From: Microvirga aerilata
GTDB lineage: Bacteria > Pseudomonadota > Alphaproteobacteria > Rhizobiales > Beijerinckiaceae
DNA length: 64,000 nt
Direction of reading: 5' to 3'
Assembly: GCF_016743775.1 (NCBI RefSeq)
Contig: NZ_JAEQMY010000026.1
Coordinates: 1-64,000, forward strand
How positions within the stretch are numbered: the stretch's first letter is position 1; every line of letters starts with the position of its first letter. The notes below the pieces were generated by a model, which had not been told where the DNA came from, did not search any database, and saw only the letters and a program-made list of their open reading frames with translations. Below are positions 1-9,338 of the stretch, piece after piece. The position numbers were made by a program, and so were the translations under genes.

Positions 1-15
1 CTGTCCCCGCAACCA
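1..15 (+). tRNA. 3' end of initiator tRNA-fMet (partial)
   Basis: The first 15 bases read CTGTCCCCGCAACCA, the usual 3' end of alphaproteobacterial initiator tRNA: T-arm end, acceptor strand, A discriminator and encoded CCA. The A just before the discriminator cannot pair with the C1 typical of initiator tRNAs, which is their hallmark. The rest lies outside the window, so identity rests on these bases and on the terminator that follows at 29-57. Confidence 0.6.
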
Positions 16-28
16 ATCCACACCACAT

Positions 29-57
29 AGCCCCCGAGCACAAAAACGCCGGGGGCT
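29..57 (+). terminator. Intrinsic terminator after the tRNA
   Basis: An 8-bp perfect GC-rich stem (AGCCCCCG/CGGGGGCT) with a 14-base loop is followed by TTG, a short T tract. It lies 14 bases after the putative tRNA end. Confidence 0.6.
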
Positions 58-504
58 TTGTCGTATCAGAACAGGACGCAACACGTGGGCGCACGCTCCT
101 GCAGGCCAGTGCAGGCCTGCCGTCACACACAAGCCACGCCGCACGAGAAATGCGAGAGTTGCGCTACGATCCCCTCAGATAATGTCCAAGCCGCTAAAAG
201 ATAAAATGCGCGGGCTTATCTCGCTATCCGCTCGCTGTCGCAGGGTTGAGTCGGTTGAACCCGACAAGCCGCTCATGGAGCTACAATCAATACCACCTTC
301 GCTCCTGCAGGGGAGGGCTCGGAGCGGTGACATCCCGCTCGAGAGATTTCTGCCAACCGACAAGAGCCACCAAGAGGGCTCCTGGGCTTTCTGCCAGAGT
401 CTCGGCACGGGCTTAGGAGCGCGTGTTAAGCCGCCTCACCCTGGAGCCTTGCTCCGTCTTCTCCCAACGGGGCAGGGGCTCTGCTAGCCCGGTACCCAGG
501 CAGG
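58..504. other. Intergenic region with a degenerate repeat copy
   Basis: No gene is supported here. Open frames on both strands lack ribosome-binding sites and any recognisable family. Bases about 425-485 (CCTCACCC..GGAGC..GCTCC..CCCAACGGGG..) resemble a decayed copy of the dispersed palindromic repeat found inside the helicase gene at 46866-47067. Confidence 0.5.
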
Positions 505-1842
505 CTATCTTTTTGCGCTCATGAAGTCCTCCGGGAGTTCGTGGGCAGTTTTGGACCACACGATGGGACGCGTCGCGAATTTCGACTCTCCGATGTAGGT
601 TTTCCATGCGCGGAACACGGCAGCCGCATTGATGAACATCCCCACCGGCCACCGCACCATAACCCCGTAGAGATCGTACATTCCGTAGACTTGCCGGCAC
701 GCCGACACTCGGATGAAGAAGCGGGAGAACAGAGCGATGAAGTTGATCCACAGCGAGACCGCCAGGAGACCCTCGATCTGATAGGGCATGTAAGCAGGAT
801 CGACGAAGCCGAACACCAGCAGGATCAGCAGCACCAGGGAAATAGGCGGCAGGAAGTTGGTGATGACGCCCTTGCGGTCGCGCATGAAGAAATACTTGTC
901 CCAGAGATCCCCTTCCCAGCCGAGCTTGTGCGTCGCCTCGAAGTTGATGCCGTACACCCAGCGGGTCTTCTGCTTGATCGAGGCCGCTAGGGTTTTCGGA
1001 AAGAACTCCCGGGTGGCCACGAAATCCAACCCTGAGTCCTCGGCGTTAGCCGACACCGCCGCGAAGGCCGACTTGAACCCGGCGCGCTTGGCCTCGACAC
1101 CCAGGATGTAGTCCTCGGTAACCGTGCCGGACATCAGCACCTGTCCCCGTGTTGCCAGGAAATGCTTGAGCAGCTTCTTGGTCATGCACGTTCCCACCCC
1201 GGCGGAGGGGATGTTGGCCCCGACGGCGTTGCGCACGATCATCTCGCGCGTGTGGCGTTCCGCGAACTCATCCATGTAGGTGGACGCCACATAAGCGCCC
1301 TTGCCTCGGTTGAGGGAGAAAACCGGCACCTGAATGAAGTCGTGCTCCTTGGCGTAGCTGGCATAAACCAGGAAGGTGCGCGGATCGATGATGTCCTCGC
1401 TGTCGTGCAGCACGGCCATCTCGGGGCAGTCGTCGCCGGCGAACACCTGCCGGAACATCTCGTTGAGCATCTGCCCCTTCGAGGTCGGGCCGGACAGGGT
1501 GTTCACGATCACCCGGACGCGGTCCGGATATTTTTCCCCCAGCTCCCTGGCGACCCGCAGGGTCCCCGTATCGTTGGGGTAGACACCGAGATACAGCATC
1601 ACGTTCTGGTATGGGATGCGCTGAAGGTTGCCCTCGACCATTTTGCCGAGAACCTCCTCCTCATGCCAGTTGGCCACGAAAACGGCCGTGGGAGGAACCT
1701 GGATCTCAGAGCCATCCTCCAGATCCTTCAGTCCAGAGCGCATGATCCCGAATGCGATCAGGTCGATCAGGGCATCGTCGATGGACGAGATGTTGATCAG
1801 AACGCTGACCACAAACATGGTCGTGAGGAGAAACTCGTTCAT
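505..1842 (-). CDS. NfrB-like membrane glycosyltransferase (GT2 family)
   Basis: A family 2, cellulose-synthase-like glycosyltransferase of 445 residues that should polymerise or transfer sugar from a UDP-sugar at the inner membrane. The processive-GT motifs are present: HDSED (DxD type), TED in VTEDYILG, and QKTRW (QxxRW). An N-terminal hydrophobic segment and two or three C-terminal membrane helices flank the catalytic domain. The KGQMLN region resembles NfrB, the phage N4 receptor-associated glycosyltransferase. The ATG at 1842 was chosen because GGAG lies about 12 bases upstream; an in-frame start at 1893 would add an atypical leader. It ends in TAG. Its polymer is unknown; nearby wecB and a HlyD-type adaptor suggest surface polysaccharide. 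Confidence 0.75.
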   Translation of the reverse strand: MNEFLLTTMFVVSVLINISSIDDALIDLIAFGIMRSGLKDLEDGSEIQVPPTAVFVANWHEEEVLGKMVEGNLQRIPYQNVMLYLGVYPNDTGTLRVARELGEKYPDRVRVIVNTLSGPTSKGQMLNEMFRQVFAGDDCPEMAVLHDSEDIIDPRTFLVYASYAKEHDFIQVPVFSLNRGKGAYVASTYMDEFAERHTREMIVRNAVGANIPSAGVGTCMTKKLLKHFLATRGQVLMSGTVTEDYILGVEAKRAGFKSAFAAVSANAEDSGLDFVATREFFPKTLAASIKQKTRWVYGINFEATHKLGWEGDLWDKYFFMRDRKGVITNFLPPISLVLLILLVFGFVDPAYMPYQIEGLLAVSLWINFIALFSRFFIRVSACRQVYGMYDLYGVMVRWPVGMFINAAAVFRAWKTYIGESKFATRPIVWSKTAHELPEDFMSAKR

Positions 1843-2181
1843 CTGGACTTTAACTCCGCGAAAGCAATTCGATCCCGGTCCCGTACAACTCACCCTGGCC
1901 GCGTCGCCACTTGGCCGGCGCTGCGCCGCAAGCCCGCCTCACCGGCTCGGCCCGGCGTTTCAGCCGGGCTTTGGCCCATGCAATGACATTTCAGCTTGTG
2001 TGTTGAAGGCTCAGCTTGGCCGGTAGCGCACCGCGATCGTCACCATGACTGCGAGCCGCTTGGTGCGATCGACGTTGAACCCTTTTGGCTGAAGATCGAA
2101 GGCGTTCATATCTACCGGATGGTATAGCCAACGGGGCATCCGGCGGGCGACGTCTGTGGCCTGCTTGGACGGCCGGTGTTC
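1843..2181. other. Intergenic region holding one copy of a dispersed repeat
   Basis: No coding frame is supported. The only recognisable content is the repeat listed at 2067-2129. The stretch lies between two minus-strand genes and probably contains the promoter of the downstream glycosyltransferase. Confidence 0.5.
2067..2129 (-). repeat. Dispersed repeat, copy A
   Basis: Read on the minus strand this stretch begins TATACCATCCGG, continues TAGATATGAAC, and ends AAAAGGGTTCAACGTCGATC. It matches 6345-6408 on the plus strand at most positions. Neither copy lies in a supported gene. Confidence 0.6.
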
Positions 2182-3261
2182 CTAGAGGACGAAGTTCGTC
2201 GCGAAGAGCATGTGCAGACCGGTCAACGCGATGTGGAAATCCGGCGCCAGATCTCCCGACACGTTTCCTTCGATATAGGTCTCACCCTTTGCAGGATCTT
2301 GGACGTAGTGGAGTTGTCCCCTGCCGTTGAAACCTCGAGTGCCGATGAAGGCGAAAGCATTGTTGCCTCCAGCGTTGCTGTTAGCGTCGATCTTTGCCAG
2401 GTCGATGACATCGGCATACCAGTCTACGATCTTGTCGCCTCTGGCCTCGGTCACTGTGTTGAAGGCAAAGATGTCACGACCGTAGCCGCCGGCCATGGCG
2501 TCCGCCTCCGTCCCTCCGAAAATGAGATCGTTGCCTGCAGCGCCGTTCAAGTTATCGCTGCCTTCCTTGCCGTAGATGGTATTGTTCAGCTCGTTTCCGA
2601 CGAGATAATCCGCCTTCATGGTGCCGGTGAACACGATCTGCGTGCTAGGCTCCGTGCTGCTGAATTCGAAGATTTCCGCACGGCCGTAGCCTACGAAGGG
2701 TGTCTCCCAGGTCGAGCCCAGAAGGGCTCCGTCCTGGAACGTTTGAACAGGGTAGGCCTCGAAGGACTCGGTGACCGAGCCTTTTACGGTATCGAATATG
2801 ACCTCTGCATCCTCGGTGTAGAAGCCAAGCTTTCCGCTCAGATAGGGGCGCTCCATATCGGTAAAGGTGGTCAGCACCTTGCCGTCCGCCGCCACGGTGA
2901 TCGTCGCCCCGGTCTGGGTGATCTGAAAGGTATGTTTGGAGCCGACCGCAAAGGTCGTGTCGCTGCCGGTGGCCAGGAACCGCTGGCCACCCGGGTAGGC
3001 TGGGTCCACCTTGCCAAGCTCCCAGCCATTCGGCTTGAAGGCCACGTAGTAGAAATGGCTGTTGTCGGTGTAGCCGAACACGGCCCAGGCGCATTCCCAC
3101 GGGTTCGGGGGCGAGCCTGTTCGCAATTGCGAAATGGTTGCGAAATCCGCTTCGAAGGAGACGCCGGTATAACTGCTTTGGGAGACGACGAGGGCGGCAT
3201 GTGTTTCGCTCGGGGACGTCGCCGCCATGGGAGTTAGCCGCAGAGCTTTGTTTGAAAACAT
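2182..3261 (-). CDS. Secreted RTX-type calcium-binding protein with LamG-like domain
   Basis: A protein of 359 residues. Residues about 25-165 look like a concanavalin/LamG-type beta-sandwich (WAVFGYTDNSHFYYVAF, KVLTTFTD, GKLGFYTEDAEVIFD). Residues about 220-275 carry RTX nonapeptide-like repeats (NTIYGKEGSDNLNGAAGND, GGTEADAMAGGYGRDIF). The C terminus resembles serralysin secretion domains and ends LFATNFVL, a hydrophobic tail typical of type I substrates. No Sec signal is seen, which fits type I export. No ABC exporter is present in the window. The role may be adhesion or polysaccharide binding; no catalytic motif was recognised. Confidence 0.75.
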   Translation of the reverse strand: MFSNKALRLTPMAATSPSETHAALVVSQSSYTGVSFEADFATISQLRTGSPPNPWECAWAVFGYTDNSHFYYVAFKPNGWELGKVDPAYPGGQRFLATGSDTTFAVGSKHTFQITQTGATITVAADGKVLTTFTDMERPYLSGKLGFYTEDAEVIFDTVKGSVTESFEAYPVQTFQDGALLGSTWETPFVGYGRAEIFEFSSTEPSTQIVFTGTMKADYLVGNELNNTIYGKEGSDNLNGAAGNDLIFGGTEADAMAGGYGRDIFAFNTVTEARGDKIVDWYADVIDLAKIDANSNAGGNNAFAFIGTRGFNGRGQLHYVQDPAKGETYIEGNVSGDLAPDFHIALTGLHMLFATNFVL

Positions 3262-3761
3262 GGGAAGGCCCTTTCGAGAGGGCAGGTCCTCGATACGGTT
3301 CCGGTCACAGGCCTGAAAGGTACCAAGAAAACCCTGCAGGACTTCAGTTGGATCAACGCGAAAAAAACAATTGGTGTCGCTGAACTGGGCGGGGCCGCAA
3401 TCATATCAGAGATTGGCCGATGCGAACAGAAGCTATGCAGCCCTCGTACGGCCCTCAAGGCGCAAAGCAAGACCTCAGGCTTGACCAAGGCTGAGGCAGC
3501 GACGCTCCCCGCTTGCTTCGCGGCCTATGCCGGGCTGCCTGGAGGCTGTGTGGTCAGCGAAAGCCCGCGCATCCGACTAAAGTTTAGATCGTGAGAAAAG
3601 ATAATACTACCGAGTAACTCCAGAGGAGTAATAGGGTCTACTATCCCGCCTCTAAGTAAAGTTTTAGTGATCGGGCCTGCAGGGTTCCTTCCCCTGAATA
3701 GCTATGGGTTCTACTTCCATGGGGGGTTCTAACTTTCTGCTGCCATGTACAGAATATAGGG
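3262..3761. other. 500-bp intergenic region, no gene supported
   Basis: This is a divergent region between the RTX gene (minus) and the sensor kinase (plus). It is AT-richer than its neighbours from about 3580 onward. Short open frames lack a ribosome-binding site or a recognisable family. It must contain the promoters of both genes, but I could not place a convincing -35/-10 pair. Confidence 0.5.
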
Positions 3762-5450
3762 ATGCCTTCGTGGATCAAACGTCAGGTCTATCCTGAGAGG
3801 ATCTTTAACTTACCGCCAGAGCGCGTAATTGCCTTTGCGCGGCTGACCCTCACGGCTTTCGCGCTTTACGCCACCATCCTGGATCGGCCCCACGACATCT
3901 ACGATGCGCAGGTCACGTATATCGTTGCGAGCAGCTACTTCGCCTTCGCCATCTTGAGCTTCTGTATCGTGGTCGCCCGGCCGCCAAAGCGTTGGGAACA
4001 GCTCCTCGCACATACGGTCGATATCAGTTGCGTCTGCCTTCTGATGCATTTCAACGATGGGCCAAACAGCCCATACTTCATTTTCTTCACGTTCATCCTT
4101 TTATCGGCCTCGCTTCGGTGGGGCTGGCGCGGCGCCATCCAGACCGCGATCCTCCTGGTTCTGATCTTCATCACGTTCGTCCTGCTGATGGGAGGTCGGT
4201 CCGCTCCCACGCAATTCGGGGACTTGAACCGCACCGTCTTTCGACCGGCATATCTGGTCGTTGCCGGCGTCATGCTGGCCTATGTAAGCGCCTTCAAGGA
4301 ACGCGGCCGCAAGCAGCTCGCGAAGCTTGCTGCCTGGCCTGGGCCGGACCATGGCCAGGGCTTGCAGGTTCCCATCAGGTCCGCCCTCGCCCATGCGGCC
4401 CACATCATGGGAGCGCCGCGGGTGCTCATCGTGTGGGAGCCGTTCGAGGAGCCGTTCCGCGACGTGGCCCTTTGGTCGTCGGCCGGGCTCGAATACAGCC
4501 GGGAGCCCCCTGACCGCTTCGGCACGCTCGTGGCCGAACATCTGGTCCGCAAAACCTTCGTGGTTCCGCTCGGAGGCGGCACTGCGGACCTGCCGGCCGT
4601 CGAAGGAGAAACCGCCAGCGACTTGATCAATGAGGATCTGCGGAAGGCATTCTCGATTCAGAGCACGATCAGCGCACCTTTCTTCCTGCCTGTTTGCCGA
4701 GGCCGGGTTTTCCTTCTGGACATGGAAGCGAATGATCAGAACGATCTGTTGCTGGCCGAACTCATTGCGGCTCGCATCGGCGTCGACTTGGAGCACTACT
4801 GGCTGCGCAACGAGCTTGAAGCCGCAGCCGGCTCGAGAGAAAGGGAGCGCCTCGCGCGCGATCTTCACGATGGGGTCCTGCAGGGGCTGGCTGCGGCCAA
4901 CATTCACCTGAGCCTGAGCTCGGGTCGCGCCGAAGCCGGCATCGCCGAGCAGCTGAGCCAAACGCGCCAGCTTCTTTCCGAGGAACAGCAGCGAATCCGG
5001 GCTTTCGTCGAGAGCAGCCGATCCCGTGCCAAGGCCCTGGCGGAGCAGGTCGACCTTGCGGCAGAAGTGGACAAGCTTCTGAAGCATCTGAGGCAGCTCT
5101 GGGCATGCCCGGTCCACATCACGGTTGAACCGCCCGATTTGCAAGTATCCGCAGAGACAGCACGCAACCTGCGCCATTTCCTTGCCGAGGCGACATCGAA
5201 CGCCGTGCGTCACGGCAGAGCCTCGCAGATCGAGGTCGCCATCAAGGCCGCACCGGATCGGCTTTCCCTGACAGTCGTCGACAATGGCCTTGGGTTCAAG
5301 GATCTGCACGGCTCTTACTCAGGAAAGGAAATGTCGGCCAGAAGCTTGGGCCCGGTCTCGTTGCGGACCCGCGCCGAGGCCATGGGAGGAGCCCTTACTC
5401 TGCAGACCTCCAAATCAGGCACGAAGATCCATGTCGAGGTTCCATTATGA
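3762..5450 (+). CDS. NarL/DegS-type membrane sensor histidine kinase
   Basis: A two-component kinase of 562 residues. The N-terminal about 180 residues hold five or so membrane helices, a likely GAF-like sensor region follows, then a HisKA_3 dimerisation domain. The phospho-acceptor is His369 in RDLHDGVLQGLA. The HATPase domain has its N-box near residue 480 (EATSNAVRHG) and its G-box near 507 (DNGLGF). It overlaps the next gene by four bases (ATGA), so the pair is translationally coupled. The cognate regulator is interrupted by a stop codon, which may leave this kinase without its normal partner. The signal sensed cannot be read from the sequence. Confidence 0.88.
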   Translation: MPSWIKRQVYPERIFNLPPERVIAFARLTLTAFALYATILDRPHDIYDAQVTYIVASSYFAFAILSFCIVVARPPKRWEQLLAHTVDISCVCLLMHFNDGPNSPYFIFFTFILLSASLRWGWRGAIQTAILLVLIFITFVLLMGGRSAPTQFGDLNRTVFRPAYLVVAGVMLAYVSAFKERGRKQLAKLAAWPGPDHGQGLQVPIRSALAHAAHIMGAPRVLIVWEPFEEPFRDVALWSSAGLEYSREPPDRFGTLVAEHLVRKTFVVPLGGGTADLPAVEGETASDLINEDLRKAFSIQSTISAPFFLPVCRGRVFLLDMEANDQNDLLLAELIAARIGVDLEHYWLRNELEAAAGSRERERLARDLHDGVLQGLAAANIHLSLSSGRAEAGIAEQLSQTRQLLSEEQQRIRAFVESSRSRAKALAEQVDLAAEVDKLLKHLRQLWACPVHITVEPPDLQVSAETARNLRHFLAEATSNAVRHGRASQIEVAIKAAPDRLSLTVVDNGLGFKDLHGSYSGKEMSARSLGPVSLRTRAEAMGGALTLQTSKSGTKIHVEVPL

Positions 5451-6115
5451 GAGCAGTCACACCAGCGTTGCGGGTCGTTCTCGCGGACGATCATCCGGTT
5501 TTCCTTGGTGGTCTGCAGGCTTTGATCCGGACCGATCCCATGTTTGAGGTCGTGGCAACGCGTCCCAATGGTACGGCGGCCCTCTAGGCGATCCTGGAGC
5601 TTCAGCCCGACCTGGCGATCCTGGATGTTTCCATGCCGGGCTGCACGGGAGTCGAGGTGCTCAAAGACATCGGCAGCCGCAATCTTCGCACGCGGGTCAT
5701 TCTCCTTACGGCGTCCGCAGGCGATCACCAGATCGTGGAAGCCGTGGAGCGTGGGGTGTACGGGCTGATGCTCAAGGACGCTGCGGCCGATACTCTTCTC
5801 GAATGCATGCGGTCCGTGTCGGCGGGACGGCGCTGGCTCCCCTCGGACCTTGTTGGGGCAGCCCTCGAGCGCGAAGGGGAAAAGCGTGCCAAGACCGGCC
5901 AGGTGGAGAATGCATTGACGGCTCGGGAGCGGGAGATCGTGTCCCTCGTGGCGGAGGGCCTGTCGAACAAGGAAATCGCACGGCACCTCGGGGTGACCGA
6001 CGGCACCGTCAAAATTCATCTCCACAATATCTACAGAAAGCTCGACGTCGGCAATCGAACCGCTTTGACGGCCCTGTCGCTCAGCTACCGGGATCAGTTG
6101 CCCAACGTCGGATAG
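5447..6115 (+). pseudogene. LuxR/NarL-type response regulator interrupted by in-frame TAG
   Basis: Reading from the ATG at 5447 gives a normal NarL receiver start (RVVLADDHPVFLGGLQAL), but codon 47 is TAG (5585-5587). The same frame then continues AILELQPDLAILDVSMPG, with phospho-acceptor Asp60, and a full LuxR DNA-binding helix-turn-helix (LTAREREIVSLVAEGLSNKEIARHLGV) to TAG at 6113. One base change from GAG or CAG would explain the stop. Restart at the ATG at 5633 would give 160 residues lacking Asp60. This is either a recent nonsense mutation, a suppressed stop or a sequencing error; the rest of the frame is undamaged, so the event looks recent. Confidence 0.8.
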
Positions 6116-6841
6116 TCCCAAGAGGGCCTTATCATGGAACCAGGCTCGGCAGGTCGCCAAGGCGGCTCGAACGCGCTTGAGTAGCATGCCGGCCCCTGCC
6201 GCAGCAGCGGACGATGGGCCAATTGCAAAGAGGCATGATACCCGGGACGAAGAACAACTGAATATACCATTGGTTATAGAGGCTGTTTCTATAAGAAACC
6301 TTGGTCTTTCGGGCGCCGGAAAGAGACAGGCGAGTATTTATCGCGGTCTATACCATCAGATAGATATGAACCGATCCGGTCTTAGGTCAAAAGGGCTCAA
6401 CGTCGATCACGACATCTAGCCGGTCCGCTCCCGAGGCGACTGGCAGCAAAAAAGACGATCACCGGGGCAAGTAAGCTACGCTTTCAACCAGATACGGCGA
6501 ATTCACGCCTAGGCTCGCGCCTAGCGCGGCGTGGAACGCTGCTCTGTGCGGAGCAGAACCGAGTAGCCGCCCCGTTCTTGCCGCGACGTATGTCGTGTGC
6601 TCCGGCCAGATACGAGCCGCGCTGCTTCAGATGAGTTGTTGTGCAGTGATCCTGCGAAGCGCTTCCGCAGAACAGGAAGCATTGCGCGGGATATTGCCGA
6701 AGCATGTTTAGCCTGGGTCGGAAGCACAGGCTTTTATTGCGCGAACTCAGATCTCTTACATGAGCCGGAACGCGGTGCACCATTAGGCGCCGTGCTTTCG
6801 CTCGGCCTGAAAACCTCATGTGCCTTAAGCGGTGACGGACA
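6116..6841. other. 726-bp intergenic region with repeat copy
   Basis: No gene is supported. Open frames at 6177-6419 and 6484-6819 lack recognisable products, and the former contains the dispersed repeat at 6345-6408. The region separates the two-component pair from the wecB-HlyD-adhesin genes and probably carries their promoter. Confidence 0.5.
6345..6408 (+). repeat. Dispersed repeat, copy B
   Basis: The stretch runs from GGTCTATACCATC through TAGATATGAACC to AAAAGGGCTCAACGTCGATC. It aligns over its whole length with the minus strand of 2067-2129, with scattered mismatches and one gap. Confidence 0.6.
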
Positions 6842-7030
6842 ATGACACAGAAAAACGAGAAGCGTGTGCCCCTGACCGAACAGGAGAAGCTCGACGCGGG
6901 ATTTCATGTTCCCTTCTTCGCTCCCAGGCGCGGGAAGAGCAGCGAAGGCCGGTGGTTCACGCCTTACTTCGCAGCCCCTGAGGGCATCGACGTCGACACG
7001 AACAAGCGCCGCACCCGGCAAACTCGCTGA
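6842..7030 (+). CDS. Small hypothetical protein, 62 aa
   Basis: A short charged, soluble protein (MTQKNEKRVPLTEQEKLDAG...) with no signal peptide, membrane segment or recognised family. It ends 18 bases before wecB in the same direction, with a GAGGAAA ribosome-binding site for wecB in between. That suggests a first gene of the wecB operon. Its own ribosome-binding site is weak (GGTGACGG). The region rich in F, W, P and Y in the middle (FHVPFFAPRRG, RWFTPYFAAPEG) looks protein-like rather than random. Confidence 0.5.
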   Translation: MTQKNEKRVPLTEQEKLDAGFHVPFFAPRRGKSSEGRWFTPYFAAPEGIDVDTNKRRTRQTR

Positions 7031-7048
7031 TAGAGGAAATTCAAGACA

Positions 7049-8173
7049 ATGCGCATCCTGGTTGCCTTCGGCACACGCCCCGAGATCATCAAGCTTGGTC
7101 CTGTTTGTCGGGAATTGAGCCGCAAACCCGGCGTTGAACTCGACGTGTTCTGGACCGGTCAGCACATCGAGCTGGCTGCCGGCTTGCTCGACCTGTTCGA
7201 GATCAACGTCACGCACAACGGCACCGACATCATGAGCGAGCCCGGGCTTGCCGGGAAATACAGCCTGATGTGCCAGCAGATCGAGCGTCTCCTCAAGACC
7301 AACAAGTACGATTGGGTTGTCGTCCAAGGCGATACGGCGACTGCCGCGGCGGCGGCGACCGCAGGGTTCCTGAACCACGTGCCTGTGGCCCACGTGGAGG
7401 CCGGATTGCGCACGGACAACATGTATTCGCCGTGGCCGGAAGAGTTCAACCGGCGCATGATCGCACTCGCCACCACCCTGCATTTTGCCCCGACGAAGGC
7501 ATCGCGGGACAATCTGCTTGCGGAAGGCATCGCCCCTGAGAAGGTGCTCAACGTCGGCAACACGGTTGTGGACGCCCTTCTGTATACCCGCAAGACGATC
7601 GGACCGAACTATCGGCCGCTCGATCCCGAGGTTGCGGACCTGCCGAATGACAAGAAGCTGATCCTGGCGACGCTGCATCGTCGCGAGAACATCGGAGAGC
7701 CCATTCGCAACGTGCTCCGGGCACTGGGCGAGCTTGGTCGCGACGGCGACAAGCTGATCGTCCTGCCGGTCCATCTCAATCCCGAGGTTCGCGCCACCGT
7801 GCTCGAATATCTCGGGGACGTACCGAACGTGCGTCTCCTCAAGCCGCTCCAGTATCCCGACTTCGTGCACCTGCTCAGCCGAGCGTCTGTCGTGGTCAGC
7901 GACTCGGGCGGCGTTCAGGAAGAGGCCCCGACCTTCGGTCTGCCGATCCTGATCACCCGCGATACGACGGAGCGCCCCGAGGTGATCGAGGCGGGTTTCG
8001 GACGCCTCGTCGGCTCCGACTTCGATGCCATCGTGGACGGCGTGCGCAAGCTCACATCGTCCGACGCGGTGCAGCTCCTGCACAAAGCCAATCCATTCGG
8101 GCGCGGGGATGCCGCTGCTCAGATCGCCCATCATCTCACGGCGTCGGGCGAGCAGTCGCTCATCGCCGCCTGA
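7049..8173 (+). CDS. wecB: UDP-N-acetylglucosamine 2-epimerase (non-hydrolysing)
   Basis: This enzyme interconverts UDP-GlcNAc and UDP-ManNAc in the cytoplasm for surface polysaccharide synthesis. The length of 374 residues is normal for the family. Motifs include FGTRPEIIK at the N terminus, VQGDTATAAA, HVEAGLRT, LHRRENIG and the UDP-binding SDSGGVQEEAP. The ATG at 7049 has GAGGAAA about 10 bases upstream. It lies between a small ORF and a HlyD-type adaptor, all in one direction with short gaps, so the products are likely used together in building a surface polymer or adhesin layer. Confidence 0.92.
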   Translation: MRILVAFGTRPEIIKLGPVCRELSRKPGVELDVFWTGQHIELAAGLLDLFEINVTHNGTDIMSEPGLAGKYSLMCQQIERLLKTNKYDWVVVQGDTATAAAAATAGFLNHVPVAHVEAGLRTDNMYSPWPEEFNRRMIALATTLHFAPTKASRDNLLAEGIAPEKVLNVGNTVVDALLYTRKTIGPNYRPLDPEVADLPNDKKLILATLHRRENIGEPIRNVLRALGELGRDGDKLIVLPVHLNPEVRATVLEYLGDVPNVRLLKPLQYPDFVHLLSRASVVVSDSGGVQEEAPTFGLPILITRDTTERPEVIEAGFGRLVGSDFDAIVDGVRKLTSSDAVQLLHKANPFGRGDAAAQIAHHLTASGEQSLIAA

Positions 8174-8188
8174 TCCAGGAGTTCGACT

Positions 8189-9298
8189 GTGAGTGACAAT
8201 CAACTGCAGGCCAGCAGCGTCGTGTGGAAGCGCCTCAAGAAGGTTCTGGTTCTCGGAACGGTGATGATCGGCGGCGGCAGCGCCGTGGCCTACGGGCTTT
8301 CCGGAGACAAGTTCGTGCTCACCGCGGACGACCTCGTCGCCCAGGAGAAGGTGGTCGTGGCCTCGCCGTTCGACGCCCGTGTCCGTCAGGTGCTCGTCAA
8401 GCCGGGCGATCATGTGGAAGCCGGCGACAGGATCGCCGTGGTCGAGTCCGCCACCCTGTCGCGAACCATGGCCGAACTGTCGTCCGAGAAGGCCCGCCTT
8501 CAGGCTCGCGTGGCGCAGCTCAAAGGCCGCCAGGGAGTGGTCAAGAGGCTCCTGCCGCTTGTGGAGCAGAACGCCCTGGTGGCCGCGGATTATCTCGAGG
8601 ACATGCAGCAGGCGAAGTCCCGGGGGCTCGCCGTGGAGAAGACCTTGCAGGAGGTGTCCACGCAATCCCTAGCCTCGTCCGAGCGCGCGCTGACCCTCTC
8701 TGCCGAGCAGACCTCGCTGGACACGGAGCTCAAGGGCGCGCAGGAGGCCTTGAAGGAGATCCAGGCCAGCTACGCGAACCTGCAGTCGATCTACGAGCAG
8801 GGGGTGCTGCGGGCTCCTGTGGCAGGCACGATCGGTGCGACTGTCGGGTCCGTGGGCGAGGTTCTCGCGCCCGGCACGTCCAAGGTGGCGCAGATCCACA
8901 CGGGCGAGCCCTATGTGCTCGCCTACCTGCCGGACAGCTACCTGTTCGACGTGGAGGAGGGCCAGCCGGTTGCCGTGAAGGCGCGCGGCCAAACCATCAC
9001 GGCCCACATCCAGAAAGTTCTGCCGGTGACGGAAGCCCTGCCGTCCGAGTTCCAGAACCCGAACCGCGCCCGCACACGCGGCCAGATGGTTCGGATCCAA
9101 CTGGAAGACAAGGCCAACTTCGCCGTCGATCAGAAGATCGAGGTCACGAGCTGCTACGTGACGGGCTGCAAGACCGGCTTCACGGACGTGGTGCGCAAGA
9201 TCGGCAACTCGGTCATCGCCTGGGCCAATGGGGCGATCCAAGAAGGCCGCATCTCCGACGCTCTGCTGACGCGCTCGGACGGCCGCCCGGCCACCTGA
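8189..9298 (+). CDS. HlyD-family membrane fusion/adaptor protein
   Basis: A protein of 369 residues with a single N-terminal membrane anchor (about residues 15-35), a biotinyl-lipoyl-like segment (ARVRQVLVKPGDHVEAGD, residues about 62-80), an alpha-helical hairpin (about 90-195) and a beta-barrel part (VLRAPVAGTIGATVG). It starts at GTG 8189, with AGGAG 7 bases upstream and 15 bases after wecB. Such proteins bridge an inner-membrane exporter to the outer membrane. No ABC transporter or TolC is in the window, so whether it serves type I export of the following adhesin or a polysaccharide machine (Alg44-like) is open. Confidence 0.8.
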   Translation: MSDNQLQASSVVWKRLKKVLVLGTVMIGGGSAVAYGLSGDKFVLTADDLVAQEKVVVASPFDARVRQVLVKPGDHVEAGDRIAVVESATLSRTMAELSSEKARLQARVAQLKGRQGVVKRLLPLVEQNALVAADYLEDMQQAKSRGLAVEKTLQEVSTQSLASSERALTLSAEQTSLDTELKGAQEALKEIQASYANLQSIYEQGVLRAPVAGTIGATVGSVGEVLAPGTSKVAQIHTGEPYVLAYLPDSYLFDVEEGQPVAVKARGQTITAHIQKVLPVTEALPSEFQNPNRARTRGQMVRIQLEDKANFAVDQKIEVTSCYVTGCKTGFTDVVRKIGNSVIAWANGAIQEGRISDALLTRSDGRPAT

Positions 9299-9338
9299 TT
9301 GAAATTTCAACCAAGCAATATTCAAGAGGAGAGAGATT

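Noticed and set aside
182..487. Possible 101-residue protein after the tRNA
   Set aside because: No ribosome-binding site, no recognisable family, and its 3' part is a degenerate repeat.
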